Source of the DNA: Gemella massiliensis
GTDB lineage: Bacteria; Bacillota; Bacilli; Staphylococcales; Gemellaceae
DNA: 64,000 bases
NCBI RefSeq assembly: GCF_900120125.1
Contig: NZ_LT635545.1
Location: forward strand, 176,812-240,811
Direction: 5' to 3'
Under the pieces are notes generated by a model. The model was not told the DNA's origin, ran no database searches, and was given only the letters and a program-made list of their open reading frames with translations. Below, in pieces: positions 32,599 through 41,740 of the stretch. How positions within the stretch are numbered: the stretch's first letter is position 1; every line of letters starts with the position of its first letter. A program made the position numbers and the translations under genes.

Positions 32599-34509
32599 TT
32601 ATTTTCCTAAAACTTCCCCCTTTTTTATTTTTTTGCTAAGAACACGATAGTTTTCTACACGACGTGTTATTCCAAGTTTATCTATATATTCTAAAATAGC
32701 CATCGAGTATTTTCTACTTGATCCGCTCATATCACGAAACTCTGCCAATGTAAGTTTTTCATTTGTTTTAAAATGATCTTCCACCATATTTATCGCTTGT
32801 TCAAGAATATCCTTATGCAAAACTAAATCGCTATCTAAACGAATAATAGTATTATCCACCAGTGATTCTAAAATCTCCAAACTGAATTTAATACCTTTTG
32901 TCAAATCTTTTATTGTTGGCGGTGTAAAGCCACCGTTCAGCAATTCTTTTTCAAGACGATTTTTTTCGGCTATTTGCTTATTGTCTAATTTAACTTCAAA
33001 ACCTTTTTCCGAAACTAAATTACCAATATAATGTACTTCATTATTTTTTATAAATAACTTTATTATTTCAAGCACTTCTTTTTGTGCCAACTTAAATTTG
33101 GACATAAGTTCGATTTTAGGTATACCTGCTTTTAACCTATTGCGTTTATGATAATCGTTTAAAATGATTTTTAATCTTTCCAGCAATTCTTCATATTTTT
33201 TACTGTGAATAAACCCTAATTTCGTCTCATAAATTATTTTATCTTCCAATAATGATGATAAATCTTCCTCTATTTCGTTACTTGGTAATTGCAAATCTTG
33301 AATAAGTTCTTTTTTGGGGATAATGTACTGAATATGGGTTAACAAATAATTATCCACCAACTCTTTCGAATTTCCTTCTAATTGAACTTTTAATTTTCTA
33401 AGTATTTCTTCATTAAAACGGCGATGTTTTTTAGGGTTGGCATCTAAAATTACACCACCACCGATTGTTATCATCGGTGAATAAGTTCTTATGATAAATC
33501 TATCATAATTTTTCACAGCGACTTCTTCTTCTAGGCGTAGCTGGGCAAACCCTTTATCCCCTTGTTTTAACTCATCTTGTCCTAACGGCACAATCCTTGC
33601 CATAACTTCAACAGTTCCGACATAAAGTCGAACCCTGTCCCAAAGTTCAAGATTAGCCCGCGAATCATCTATTAATGTTATCTCGCTGTCTAACATATAC
33701 GTTTTAGTAAGACTTCCGGTTGTTGCTAATGTATCTCCACGACTTATCTCATCAAATTTTATATTCGCCAAATTTATAGCTGTTCTTTGACCGGCAAAGG
33801 CTTTTTCTACATCTTTTGAATGTACTTGGATATTTCTAACCTTAGCTTTAATTTCACCGGGATAAATAGTAAGTTCATCACCAACAGCAACTACACCTTC
33901 GGTCAAAGTTCCGGTTACAACGGTGCCAAATCCTTTTACCTGAAATGAGCGATCGACGTTTAAGCGTGCGTTTTTTTCTATATTCTTCGCTTCTATATCT
34001 TCTGTTTTTTTGTCAATAATCTCCAACAGAGTATCCAACCCTTTTTTACTTATAGAATCAACTTCTACAATCGGTGAATTTTCTAACACGGTTCCTTTTA
34101 TAAATTCTTCTATATCATCTTTTACCAATTCTCTATATTCTTCTTCTACAAGATCAATTTTTGTCATAACGATGATATAATTTTTTATACTCAGTAGCGT
34201 TAAAATATCAATATGTTCTTTTGTTTGAGGCATAATACCTTCTCTTGAATCAATCAAAAGCAATACCAAGTTAATGCCACTTACTCCTGCTAACATATTT
34301 TTTATAAATTTTTCATGACCCGGCACATCAACAACACCGCAGCGTTTTCCGCTAGGTAGGTCAAAATAAGCAAATCCTAAATTTATTGACATACCACGCT
34401 CTTTTTCTTCCATGGTAGTGTCTGTTTCTATTCCGCTCAATGCTCTTATAAGCGTCGTCTTCCCATGGTCAATATGCCCTGCCGTTCCAATTATTACATT
34501 ATTTTCCAT
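32599..34509 (-). CDS. selB: Selenocysteine-specific translation elongation factor
   Basis: SelB delivers Sec-tRNA to UGA codons that carry a SECIS hairpin. The 636 residues contain an EF-Tu-like GTPase (P-loop [17 protein letters not shown], switch [14 protein letters not shown], and MTKIDL for guanine recognition) and beta-barrel domains ([13 protein letters not shown]). A C-terminal set of winged helices (from about 380) reads the hairpin, with the last one around [20 protein letters not shown]. The length is typical. Its presence shows that the cell decodes UGA as selenocysteine, as the selD gene here requires. The start ATG has GGCGGA upstream. Confidence 0.97.
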   Translation of the reverse strand: MENNVIIGTAGHIDHGKTTLIRALSGIETDTTMEEKERGMSINLGFAYFDLPSGKRCGVVDVPGHEKFIKNMLAGVSGINLVLLLIDSREGIMPQTKEHIDILTLLSIKNYIIVMTKIDLVEEEYRELVKDDIEEFIKGTVLENSPIVEVDSISKKGLDTLLEIIDKKTEDIEAKNIEKNARLNVDRSFQVKGFGTVVTGTLTEGVVAVGDELTIYPGEIKAKVRNIQVHSKDVEKAFAGQRTAINLANIKFDEISRGDTLATTGSLTKTYMLDSEITLIDDSRANLELWDRVRLYVGTVEVMARIVPLGQDELKQGDKGFAQLRLEEEVAVKNYDRFIIRTYSPMITIGGGVILDANPKKHRRFNEEILRKLKVQLEGNSKELVDNYLLTHIQYIIPKKELIQDLQLPSNEIEEDLSSLLEDKIIYETKLGFIHSKKYEELLERLKIILNDYHKRNRLKAGIPKIELMSKFKLAQKEVLEIIKLFIKNNEVHYIGNLVSEKGFEVKLDNKQIAEKNRLEKELLNGGFTPPTIKDLTKGIKFSLEILESLVDNTIIRLDSDLVLHKDILEQAINMVEDHFKTNEKLTLAEFRDMSGSSRKYSMAILEYIDKLGITRRVENYRVLSKKIKKGEVLGK

Positions 34510-34540
34510 CTATTTTCCGCCTCAATTTTTATTAAAAGCA

Positions 34541-34578
34541 GAACAAAGTTAATAAGAAAACTCTATATTACTTTGTTC
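34541..34578 (-). terminator. Hairpin between the DUF3343 gene and selB
   Basis: GAACAAAGT pairs perfectly with ACTTTGTTC over a 20-nt loop in the 84-bp gap. It may end part of the selD-yedF-DUF3343 transcript, or attenuate the downstream selB-selA part. Confidence 0.55.
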
Positions 34579-34593
34579 CACTCCTTTTTAAAT

Positions 34594-34869
34594 TTATTTT
34601 AACTCATAATCTTTCAATTCAACAACCATTCTTTTAATTCCTATTTTTTTCGAATAGTACAGCCCCTTGTATTCTATTTGTTCGCCATGAAGTAATTTTA
34701 CCAATTCATCAAATTTTTCCCAAGCTATTTTCAGCATAAAACCACAACCTACTGATATACTGGGATGAGTTGGAATAAGCGAAGCTCCATTTCCTTTTTT
34801 TAAACAAATATCATCAGCCTTTATCGCATCATGAGTATTGTTAAATACTACTAAACCTTCTTCTACCAT
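34594..34869 (-). CDS. DUF3343 putative Se/S carrier-like protein
   Basis: This 91-residue protein belongs to the DUF3343 family, which occurs almost only beside selenium-utilisation genes. It has the family layout: an N-terminal strand (VEEGLVVFNNTHDAIKAD), the central LIPTHPSISVGCGFMLKIAW and a C-terminal YKGLYYSKK. The single cysteine in VGCGFM is the likely thiol or selenol carrier. Genetic evidence for function is lacking, and a role in passing selenium to SelD is inferred from context. AGGAGG precedes the ATG. It is 8 bp after yedF. Confidence 0.85.
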   Translation of the reverse strand: MVEEGLVVFNNTHDAIKADDICLKKGNGASLIPTHPSISVGCGFMLKIAWEKFDELVKLLHGEQIEYKGLYYSKKIGIKRMVVELKDYELK

Positions 34870-34877
34870 TGAGCCTC

Positions 34878-35681
34878 CTACGGATGAATAATTTTATTAG
34901 CTTTTCTCATATCCTCTACAATAAAATACATATTTGTCGGATTACCGACCGCTAAATCAATTTTATTATAATCTATACACGCCCCGCAGCAAACTATTTC
35001 CACACCACGATTATCTAATTCACGAAGTTCGTTTAATACATGACTACGTTCTTTATCTACCAACAATGCTCCACCATTGTAAAATATTATTTTTTGCGGT
35101 AACACTTCTTGTTCTGTCAAGCCGTAAAGATATGCTTTTATTAGTCGTTTCCCTAATTCTTCACTACCATGCCCCATTATACTTTTATTAATAACAACTA
35201 TATAACTATCATCTTTAAACGCAGGTATTTCCGGTTGTTTTTCTTTTTCTTCTCGCTCTATTATTACTTTATATCCATTTTCTACTTCTTTTACTATAAA
35301 AGAATAATTATTTTTTGCAGCAAATTTCTCAAGGCTATCTACACTTTCTTGTGCTTTTACTAATAATATTACTTTAGTTTCTTCTTCTAATGTTCTTTTT
35401 GCTTGGGTAACCGGAACAACGCATTTATCCAATAAAGTATCAATAACCACACCATCTTCTAAATCTTTATCTTTTTTTATTGTTACAATATACTCTGTAT
35501 TAGATATTTCTTTCATAGAATAATTGTATCCTAACTGAGTAGCTAATTTTTCCAAGTTTTGAGTTGCAACAAAATTATCAACCGTTGTTTCCACTACATC
35601 ATTTTCCACTAATAATTTTTTTGTTTGAATAACAGGTAAAGGACAAGCCAATCCTTTAGCATTTAATTGTTGTTTTTTCAT
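34878..35681 (-). CDS. yedF: YedF selenium-metabolism protein with two TusA-like domains and a DsrE-like domain
   Basis: The 267-residue protein is longer than the roughly 200-residue YedF norm. The N-terminal TusA-like domain carries the active CPxP motif in LNAKGLACPLPVIQTKKLL. A second, diverged TusA-like copy follows at about 81-145, with CVVPVTQAKRTLEEETKVIL keeping a Cys and the Pro. The C-terminal DsrE-like domain (from about 157) has VINKSIMGHGSEELGKRL and the cysteine-rich VEIVCCGACIDY. Such proteins are thought to relay sulfur or selenium between persulfides. It sits between selD and DUF3343 and has a GGAG site. Function is inferred from context. Confidence 0.88.
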   Translation of the reverse strand: MKKQQLNAKGLACPLPVIQTKKLLVENDVVETTVDNFVATQNLEKLATQLGYNYSMKEISNTEYIVTIKKDKDLEDGVVIDTLLDKCVVPVTQAKRTLEEETKVILLVKAQESVDSLEKFAAKNNYSFIVKEVENGYKVIIEREEKEKQPEIPAFKDDSYIVVINKSIMGHGSEELGKRLIKAYLYGLTEQEVLPQKIIFYNGGALLVDKERSHVLNELRELDNRGVEIVCCGACIDYNKIDLAVGNPTNMYFIVEDMRKANKIIHP

Positions 35682-35726
35682 GCTGAATTTCTCCTTAGTA
35701 TTAATATTTATTTTTTAATGTTATAG

Positions 35727-36755
35727 TTATTTCACTATAACTGCTTTTTCTTGTTTTTCTATTACCGTTCCTACTATCGCACTTTTTACATCAAGTGTAT
35801 TTAAACGCTCCAAAAGTTCATCCACTACATTTGCCGGTACACTTATTAACAATCCTCCTGAAGTTTGCGGATCATACATTATTTCTTCTAACGCAAAATC
35901 TTTTATTCTATATTCCACATTAGGCTCCACATATGTTCTGTTTAATTGCCCACCTGAAGTAATTATAAATTCTTTAGCACAATCATATGCTTCTTCAATA
36001 TAAGGAATATCCTTTGCAATAATTTCTGCTGAATATTTCCCGTCCAACATTTCTACAAGATGTCCCAAAAATCCGAAACCTGTAATATCAGTACAACTAT
36101 TTACAGGGAAATCTCTCATTATCTCTGCCGAGTATTTATTTAATGTCGTCATTTGTTTTACACTTTGGGCAAATGCCTCATCAGAACATCCTTTTATCAT
36201 ATATGCCGTGTTAATAATACTTACTCCAAGCGGCTTGGTTATTATTAACTTATCTCCGGCTTTACAATTATTATTTTGCAAAATTTTATCCGGATGCACT
36301 ACCCCTGTAACTGATAATCCATACTTAGGTGTTGCATCATGTATAGAATGTCCACCGGCTAAAACTCCACCGGCTTCATGAACTTTTTCAGCACCACCTT
36401 TTAATATTTGATGTAATATTTCTAAATCCATACTCTCAGGAAATGCAACAATATTTAAAGCGGAAATTACTTCTCCACCCATAGCATAAACATCACTTAA
36501 AGCATTTGTAGCTGCAATTTGTCCATACAAATACGGATCATTTATCATTGTTGTAAAAAAGTCTAATGTTTGAATAATGGCTTTATCATCTGAAATTTTA
36601 TAAACGGCAGCATCATCAGATGATTCATACCCTACTATTAAATTCTTATCTTCTTTTTTCGGCAGATCACTTAATATACTCGATAAAGCCCCCGGCCCTA
36701 TTTTTGAGTTTCAACCTCCGCATACTATCATATCTAATTTTTTCTTCTCAGACAT
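35727..36755 (-). CDS. selD: Selenide, water dikinase (SelD), selenocysteine-containing
   Basis: SelD makes selenophosphate from selenide and ATP, the selenium donor for SelA and for tRNA 2-selenouridine. The longest stop-free frame from an ATG starts only at 36548, inside the ATP-binding domain. Upstream, the same frame continues through TGA at 36711-36713 to an ATG at 36755 preceded by GGGGGG. The full 342-residue product reads MSEKKKLDMIVCGGU and then NSKIGPGALSS. Its UGA falls where other SelDs have the catalytic Cys or Sec, and KIGPGALSS matches the glycine-rich loop with the catalytic Lys. The remaining body contains MGGEVISALNIVAFPE and SCTDITGFGFLGHLVEML, as expected. Start and length match the family only if the UGA is read as selenocysteine. 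Confidence 0.93.
36683..36701 (-). promoter_or_regulatory. Bacterial SECIS-like hairpin downstream of the selD UGA
   Basis: Nine bases after the UGA, AUAGGGCC pairs with GGCUUUAU (two G-U pairs) around a GGG loop, so the loop lies 18-20 nt past the UGA. That distance and a G-containing apical loop match bacterial SECIS elements recognised by SelB. Confidence 0.7.
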
Positions 36756-36784
36756 ACACTACCCCCCATTCCTCTATATATATT

Positions 36785-36812
36785 ATTATACTATCATACT
36801 TGCAATTTTAAA
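36785..36812 (-). promoter_or_regulatory. Possible promoter of the selenium operon
   Basis: On the minus strand TTTAAA and TATAAT are 16 bp apart, about 30 bp upstream of the selD ATG. The -10 box is consensus, the -35 weak. Confidence 0.55.
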
Positions 36813-36861
36813 AGAGTTATTTAATTATTTAGTTTTGTTGAAGATTAATATTAAAACACAA

Positions 36862-36909
36862 AAAGAGAATACCCAAAAAGTAAAGTCCTTACCTTTGCGT
36901 ATTCTCTTT
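36862..36909 (-). terminator. Terminator of the CAP protein gene
   Basis: AAAGAGAATAC pairs with GTATTCTCTTT over a 26-nt loop, 20 bp past the CAP stop codon, with TTTTTG on the exit. Confidence 0.8.
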
Positions 36910-36928
36910 AATTACATTCTATACGATA

Positions 36929-38233
36929 CTAGTTTCTGCTTCCGTCAAGATATACCCCGGGAATCGGAGTTTTACCTTGGAATGCTCCATGATGATCTTG
37001 GTGTTGAACTAATGCTACTCTACCTCCGGCGATTGTTACACCGACACCTAATTCGGTTGCCGATTTGTCAAGTAACGTATTTCTATGTCCATAAGGGTAT
37101 TGAGTTACAACATTTCCGATTTCTTTATATAAAATATCCAATAAGCGTTGTGCTACTTGTTCCGGCGTTCCATAATTAGAACTTACCGCTACATTATATA
37201 AAATATGTTGCGGATCAGCATATCCTGCCGCTGCAGCTGCCGATTTTTCTAATGAACCTCTTACCCCGTGAATAGAAGATGTAATAGGATTTGACAATAC
37301 ATCAGTCGCTCTTTGTTTAGTTCCAATATTTAAAGCAGCATTTTGTTTTAATTGTGATAGACCGTTCATCGCACGTAATTGATTTACTTTAGCGATATAC
37401 GCCTGTCTAATTTGTTCTTCACGGCTGGTAGCTACTGAAGTAGTTGTTTGTGTTTTTGTTACCGCCGGATTGGTTGTTTGTGCCTTAGTTGTTTGAGTTT
37501 GTTTTGATTTTTGGGTATTCAAAACTGTACTACTTGTTTTAAAATTAGTATGTTTACTAGTATTTAATGGTAATACACTCGGTGCGGCTGCCGCTCTATT
37601 TACAGCAACAGTAGCCTCTGAAGCCGGTTTTTCCGCCGGTACTACATTATTCGGAGTCGGAGTTTTCTCTTTTACCGCTGAATTTGTTGCTTGTTGAGTT
37701 TTTTCTTCTTTAGGTTTTTCAGAAGGTTTTTTCTCATTACCTTTATTTTCACCTGTTTCTTGTTTTGGTTTATCTTCAGGCTTTTTAGGTTCTTCAGGTT
37801 TTTTAGGTTCTTCTTTAGCTTCAACATCATAAGTTACAGTAACATCAAACTTATGACCTTTAACTGTTGTTGAAGTTTTTATTGTTTCTCTTTTCACAGC
37901 TGTTTTCGGTAGCACCTTAGCAGGAACAGGAGCATTAATATTTAATTCATACTCTACATTTTCTCCAGCTTTAATCGCATCTTTTTTAATTATAAATTCT
38001 GATTTACCATCTACACTTACTCTCACCACTACATTTGTTACATTTTTAGTAGTTGTCAGTTTCGCATAATAATGACCATTTTTTTCATAAACACTTACTT
38101 TTACATCTTTAACATTCACGTCTACCGCAGCAGGTTGAACTTCGTTCGCATTTGCCGGGATAACCGTAATTCCTGTTAATAAAACTAATCCGGCAATAAC
38201 TTTACTAGTTACTTTTAAACCACTCTTCTTCAT
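36929..38233 (-). CDS. Secreted CAP/SCP-domain protein (SEC10/PgrA-like C terminus)
   Basis: The 434-residue protein has a classical signal peptide (MKKSGLKVTSKVIAGLVLL, cleavage after PANA near residue 30). A beta-rich, possibly NEAT-like N-terminal domain follows (about 35-140). Next is a low-complexity linker rich in Pro, Lys, Glu and later Thr, Gln and Ser (about 140-290). The C-terminal CAP domain reads LNQLRAMNGLSQLK-like, with THRNTLLDKSATELGVG-type residues present as YGHRNTLLDKSATELGVGVT. There is no LPXTG or transmembrane anchor, so it is probably released or held by charge. CAP proteins in Firmicutes have mixed roles, so I assign none. Monocistronic, between selD and the AraC regulator. 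Confidence 0.85.
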   Translation of the reverse strand: MKKSGLKVTSKVIAGLVLLTGITVIPANANEVQPAAVDVNVKDVKVSVYEKNGHYYAKLTTTKNVTNVVVRVSVDGKSEFIIKKDAIKAGENVEYELNINAPVPAKVLPKTAVKRETIKTSTTVKGHKFDVTVTYDVEAKEEPKKPEEPKKPEDKPKQETGENKGNEKKPSEKPKEEKTQQATNSAVKEKTPTPNNVVPAEKPASEATVAVNRAAAAPSVLPLNTSKHTNFKTSSTVLNTQKSKQTQTTKAQTTNPAVTKTQTTTSVATSREEQIRQAYIAKVNQLRAMNGLSQLKQNAALNIGTKQRATDVLSNPITSSIHGVRGSLEKSAAAAAGYADPQHILYNVAVSSNYGTPEQVAQRLLDILYKEIGNVVTQYPYGHRNTLLDKSATELGVGVTIAGGRVALVQHQDHHGAFQGKTPIPGVYLDGSRN

Positions 38234-38402
38234 CTTTCGTTACTCCTTACATTTTTATTTCTAAACTTTACCGTCTACTATATTATAATTTATTACAAAA
38301 GTCTATTCAATAAAATTTCTAATTTGTAATATAAATTCAATGTTGTAACGATTTTGAAATAATTTAAGTTTATTTTTAGCTACAAAAATATTCCCCACAA
38401 AA

Positions 38403-38444
38403 GGAACTGTCCCCAAAACTTAGACAAGTTTTGGGAACAGTTCC
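38403..38444 (-). terminator. Terminator downstream of the AraC-type regulator
   Basis: GGAACTGTCCCCAAAACTT pairs with AAGTTTTGGGAACAGTTCC with one mismatch around a 4-nt loop, 15 bp past the regulator stop codon. It is long and stable. Confidence 0.8.
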
Positions 38445-38459
38445 AAAATAGGGAATACT

Positions 38460-39638
38460 TTATTTTTTTGAAAGGGATTCTCTATATTTTAATGGAGTTA
38501 CTTTCATTAATGTTTTAAAAATTCTAATAAAGTAACTTGTATCAAAATAACCTATATAATCCGCAATTTCCGAAATAGAGAAATCTGTATTTTCTAGCAA
38601 ATAACAAGCATTTGATACACGCTTATCATGAATATAATCTACAATACTAATTCCCATATCTTTGTTAAAAATTGAAGATAGATAACTTTTATTTACCCCT
38701 AAATAATCACTAACATTATCTAAACTAATTTTTTCGGAAATACGATCATTAATATAAGCTATACAATTTCTTACAACAGCTTGTTTATCTTTATATTTTT
38801 CTCTATCAACCAACAAGCAATAACTTCTTATTACATCTTCTGATAAATCATAGTTATCAAGTTTATTTTTTATTTTAACCCATAACTCCTCAACTCCAAG
38901 ATAATCATTGCTATGTTGTTCTAAAGCATATCTTAATAAGTCGTTCATATTATATGATTTTCTACGTCTTACATTAATTCCTTGCTCTACAGATTCTTCA
39001 TCAACACCATGAATTTTATGTCTTAAATCAAACAACATATTAACCCTAGAAATGTTACCATCAACTACAGCTTCTAATATTTCCTTTTTAAATTTAACTT
39101 CACTTTCTAAAATACTATTCAAATAATTATTTTTCTTAGCTGCACTGCGTCTTACATTTTTTACACTTGTGTCTTCTATTAAAACTATAGAATCTAAATA
39201 ATCCACATTTTCTGAACCCATAAGAAGCTCTACAAGATAATTAAATTTCTTTCTCGGGGTGATTGGCAATGAAAAATAAACATCACAAACCAATTCGCTA
39301 ATACTGGCACCATATTTCGTCAATGATTCGTGGAATAATTTTGTCGGAATAAGATACTCTAAAAATGGAGTTAACAGGTAAAATTCTTCTTCATTATCAC
39401 TCGGAATAAACAGACAAGAGATACCCAACCCACTTTGACATTTAACGAGTTTCCCATTATTTAATTCATTTTTAATTGTTGAAAGATTTCTTTTTATAAA
39501 TCTGCTGAAAATACTACTTAATTGCTCTTCTCCAAGATTCAAAGTAATCTCTTCATCACTGTGTTTATAAGTCAAAACTTTTCCGTTTAAATCCAATATA
39601 TCCTTAATTCGCTCTATTTTTTGCAAAGAACTTCTCAC
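38460..39638 (-). CDS. AraC family transcriptional regulator
   Basis: The 392-residue protein starts at GTG with AGGAGG nine bases upstream. About 290 residues of unassigned sensor region come first, with no recognisable receiver domain. A C-terminal AraC-type double HTH follows: NDRISEKISLDNVSDYLGVN, SYLSSIFNKDMGISIVDY and FSISEIADYIGYFDTSYFIR. Its size and layout recall AraC regulators found beside YSIRK surface-antigen genes, but its immediate neighbours here are a CAP protein and an ABC-2 transporter. The gene lies 39 bp after the permease gene on the same strand, so it could be the last gene of that operon. Confidence 0.82.
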   Translation of the reverse strand: MRSSLQKIERIKDILDLNGKVLTYKHSDEEITLNLGEEQLSSIFSRFIKRNLSTIKNELNNGKLVKCQSGLGISCLFIPSDNEEEFYLLTPFLEYLIPTKLFHESLTKYGASISELVCDVYFSLPITPRKKFNYLVELLMGSENVDYLDSIVLIEDTSVKNVRRSAAKKNNYLNSILESEVKFKKEILEAVVDGNISRVNMLFDLRHKIHGVDEESVEQGINVRRRKSYNMNDLLRYALEQHSNDYLGVEELWVKIKNKLDNYDLSEDVIRSYCLLVDREKYKDKQAVVRNCIAYINDRISEKISLDNVSDYLGVNKSYLSSIFNKDMGISIVDYIHDKRVSNACYLLENTDFSISEIADYIGYFDTSYFIRIFKTLMKVTPLKYRESLSKK

Positions 39639-39677
39639 TATATTTACCTCCTAGTTATCTATAAAGTTTTAAAATTA

Positions 39678-40502
39678 TTAATCAATTGTAATATCGCGAC
39701 GCGCGTTAATTATATACGAAATAATCAAAAATATCGCAGTATAAGCTACTAACATAATCACCAGTGCATTGGCATCATCAAATTTATATACTGATTTTAC
39801 AAGATTACGACTTGATTCACGGTTATAGAAACTGCCGAACAAATTCACATCAAACATATGATATTTTATCCAAGACCATTTTTGAACTGCCAGTGCTGTT
39901 ATTCCTTGAATAATCGATCCGCCCAAAACTGCAAACATCACAAGGACAAGAGATAGTATCTGTGTTTTGAATACTACGCAAACCAAAAGTACCATAGATA
40001 TATAAAATATCATAACGGCAAGCCCCGCTAAATTAGAAATAATAAGTTGATTCAAGACTGTTCGTCCGAAATAACCTTCTGCGATTGTTTCATTAAGTTT
40101 TCCTAAATCCATTTTACCTTTAAAAAATACATAGTTTTTAATAATATACTCAAAAACTGTTCCAACTATAACAAAAATAAAATAATTTAAAATAGCCAAT
40201 ACTATTTTTGCAGTTAAAATTGCAGAACGTGACTTAGGTTTTGTGTATAAAAATTTAACCGTTCCTTTTGAATATTCCTGTGATAGATTATTGGCAAACA
40301 TAATTAAAACCAAAATACTGCCAAGTCCGGCGGAAATTTCAGTAATTCCTGCTAAAGAACCAACAGCATTAAAACTGTCAACACCTACTGCTTTATATAA
40401 ATAAAAATTATAGGCAATAATTACTAAAAATACTAATAATATATACAACCATGTTGTTTTCTTTTTATAATCTTTAACAAATTCATTAATTAACAATTTC
40501 AT
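39678..40502 (-). CDS. ABC-2 type transporter permease
   Basis: This 274-residue integral membrane protein has about six hydrophobic segments, including TTWLYILLVFLVIIAYNFYLY at the N terminus. The motif QEYSKGTVKFLYTKPKSRS is the cytoplasmic coupling helix typical of ABC-2 permeases of the bacitracin/lantibiotic/NatB type. Its start overlaps the last base of the ATPase gene by one nucleotide, indicating translational coupling. The pair could export a peptide or lipid or confer resistance, and the substrate is unknown. A C-terminal hydrophobic segment ends in NARRDITID. Confidence 0.87.
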   Translation of the reverse strand: MKLLINEFVKDYKKKTTWLYILLVFLVIIAYNFYLYKAVGVDSFNAVGSLAGITEISAGLGSILVLIMFANNLSQEYSKGTVKFLYTKPKSRSAILTAKIVLAILNYFIFVIVGTVFEYIIKNYVFFKGKMDLGKLNETIAEGYFGRTVLNQLIISNLAGLAVMIFYISMVLLVCVVFKTQILSLVLVMFAVLGGSIIQGITALAVQKWSWIKYHMFDVNLFGSFYNRESSRNLVKSVYKFDDANALVIMLVAYTAIFLIISYIINARRDITID

Positions 40503-41740
40503 TATTTATTCTCCTTTCCGGTAATTTCCAAGAAACGATCCTCTAATGATGTACTTAGCACCTTAACAGTATCCAATTCCACATTGTTCGTTACTAAGTA
40601 TGTTAATAGTTGAGCCTTATTCTCTCTTGATAAGTTTTCAAAGACAAATCCGGCATTTTCTTTTTTGTAACGAATACCTAATTCCTCAATTAATGCTTCC
40701 GCTTTTTCGTTATCATATGTCGAAACAAACGTTTTGACGATATTATCAGCTTTCAAATTCGCCAATTTATCATCTGCTATAATGTGACCTTTTTCAATAA
40801 CGATAATTCTATCACTAACTCTTTCAATTTCATCCAATAAATGCGAAGAAATCAAGATTGAAACCCCTGTCGCTGCAATCTCTTTTAACTTATTACGGAA
40901 ATCTTGAACTCCTTGTGGGTCTAATCCGTTAACTGGTTCATCCAATATTAAAATTTTAGGATCATTCAATAAAGCCTGCGCCAAGCCTAAACGTTGACGC
41001 ATTCCTAGAGAATAGGTTTTAACTTTCTTATGAATTACATCTTTAAGCCCTACAAACTCAGCCAATTCTTTTATTCTTGAACGGCTAACTTTTTTTCCAC
41101 ATGTTCTTGCTATTTGTTTCAAGTTTGACCAACCTGACATATAGTTATAAAATTCAGGTGTTTCAATCATAGAACCTATTTCTTTTAACATTCTCGTTTT
41201 CCCTAAACCGAGAGGTTTTTCAAAACAGTAAACATCACCCTTAGAAATTTTGGTCAACCCTACCATCATTCTCATAATAGTAGTTTTACCACTGCCGTTA
41301 GGTCCAAGCAACCCTATGATTTCACCTTTTCTCATTTCAAAAGTAATATCATCCACTATGGTTTTTAAACCAATTCGTTTTTTTAATCCCAACACTTCAA
41401 GAACAACTTCACCTTGTTCTTTTTTTTCCGTAGTTTTCCCTACCTCTACAGAAACATTTGGAACATTTGAAACATTTTCCTGCTCAAATGCTTTTTGCAA
41501 ATCTTCACGATTTAAAACAACTGTTTCACTATGTACATCTTTATTTTCCTGTACATCTTCTTTTTTATATTCACTTAAAAAGTCTTTTGTGAAATTAGAT
41601 TTTTCTTGAACAGTTGAATTGTTTTCGCTATCAACCTGCTGTCTTATTTTTTCTAACAAATCTGAGTAACCTTCCGTTTTACTTCCCTTATCTGTTAGAT
41701 TATCGTTTAATACATCTTTATTTTCATCTAAATTTGTCAT
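40502..41740 (-). CDS. ABC transporter ATPase with an acidic N-terminal extension
   Basis: The 412 residues comprise about 105 residues of acidic, low-complexity sequence (MTNLDENKDVLNDNLTD and onwards) and then a standard ATPase. Walker A is GPNGSGKTT, the signature is YSLGMRQRLGLAQALL, Walker B is ILILDEPVNG and the H-loop is ISSHLLDE. A C-terminal domain follows from about 310. There is no internal Met close to the ABC domain to allow a conventional start. The extension is uncommon for DrrA/NatA-like ATPases and may interact with something else. Paired with the adjacent permease, with which it overlaps. The ribosome binding site (AAAGGA) is 14 bp from the ATG, so the start is less certain. 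Confidence 0.88.
   Translation of the reverse strand: MTNLDENKDVLNDNLTDKGSKTEGYSDLLEKIRQQVDSENNSTVQEKSNFTKDFLSEYKKEDVQENKDVHSETVVLNREDLQKAFEQENVSNVPNVSVEVGKTTEKKEQGEVVLEVLGLKKRIGLKTIVDDITFEMRKGEIIGLLGPNGSGKTTIMRMMVGLTKISKGDVYCFEKPLGLGKTRMLKEIGSMIETPEFYNYMSGWSNLKQIARTCGKKVSRSRIKELAEFVGLKDVIHKKVKTYSLGMRQRLGLAQALLNDPKILILDEPVNGLDPQGVQDFRNKLKEIAATGVSILISSHLLDEIERVSDRIIVIEKGHIIADDKLANLKADNIVKTFVSTYDNEKAEALIEELGIRYKKENAGFVFENLSRENKAQLLTYLVTNNVELDTVKVLSTSLEDRFLEITGKENK

Noticed and set aside
36548..36755. selD as a truncated gene or pseudogene starting at 36548
   Set aside because: The upstream frame is conserved through the UGA into the catalytic loop, with a ribosome binding site, and selA and selB are present, so recoding explains it better.
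38460..39638. AraC protein as a YSIRK-antigen regulator
   Set aside because: Size and layout fit, but no YSIRK gene is adjacent, so the specific name is not used.
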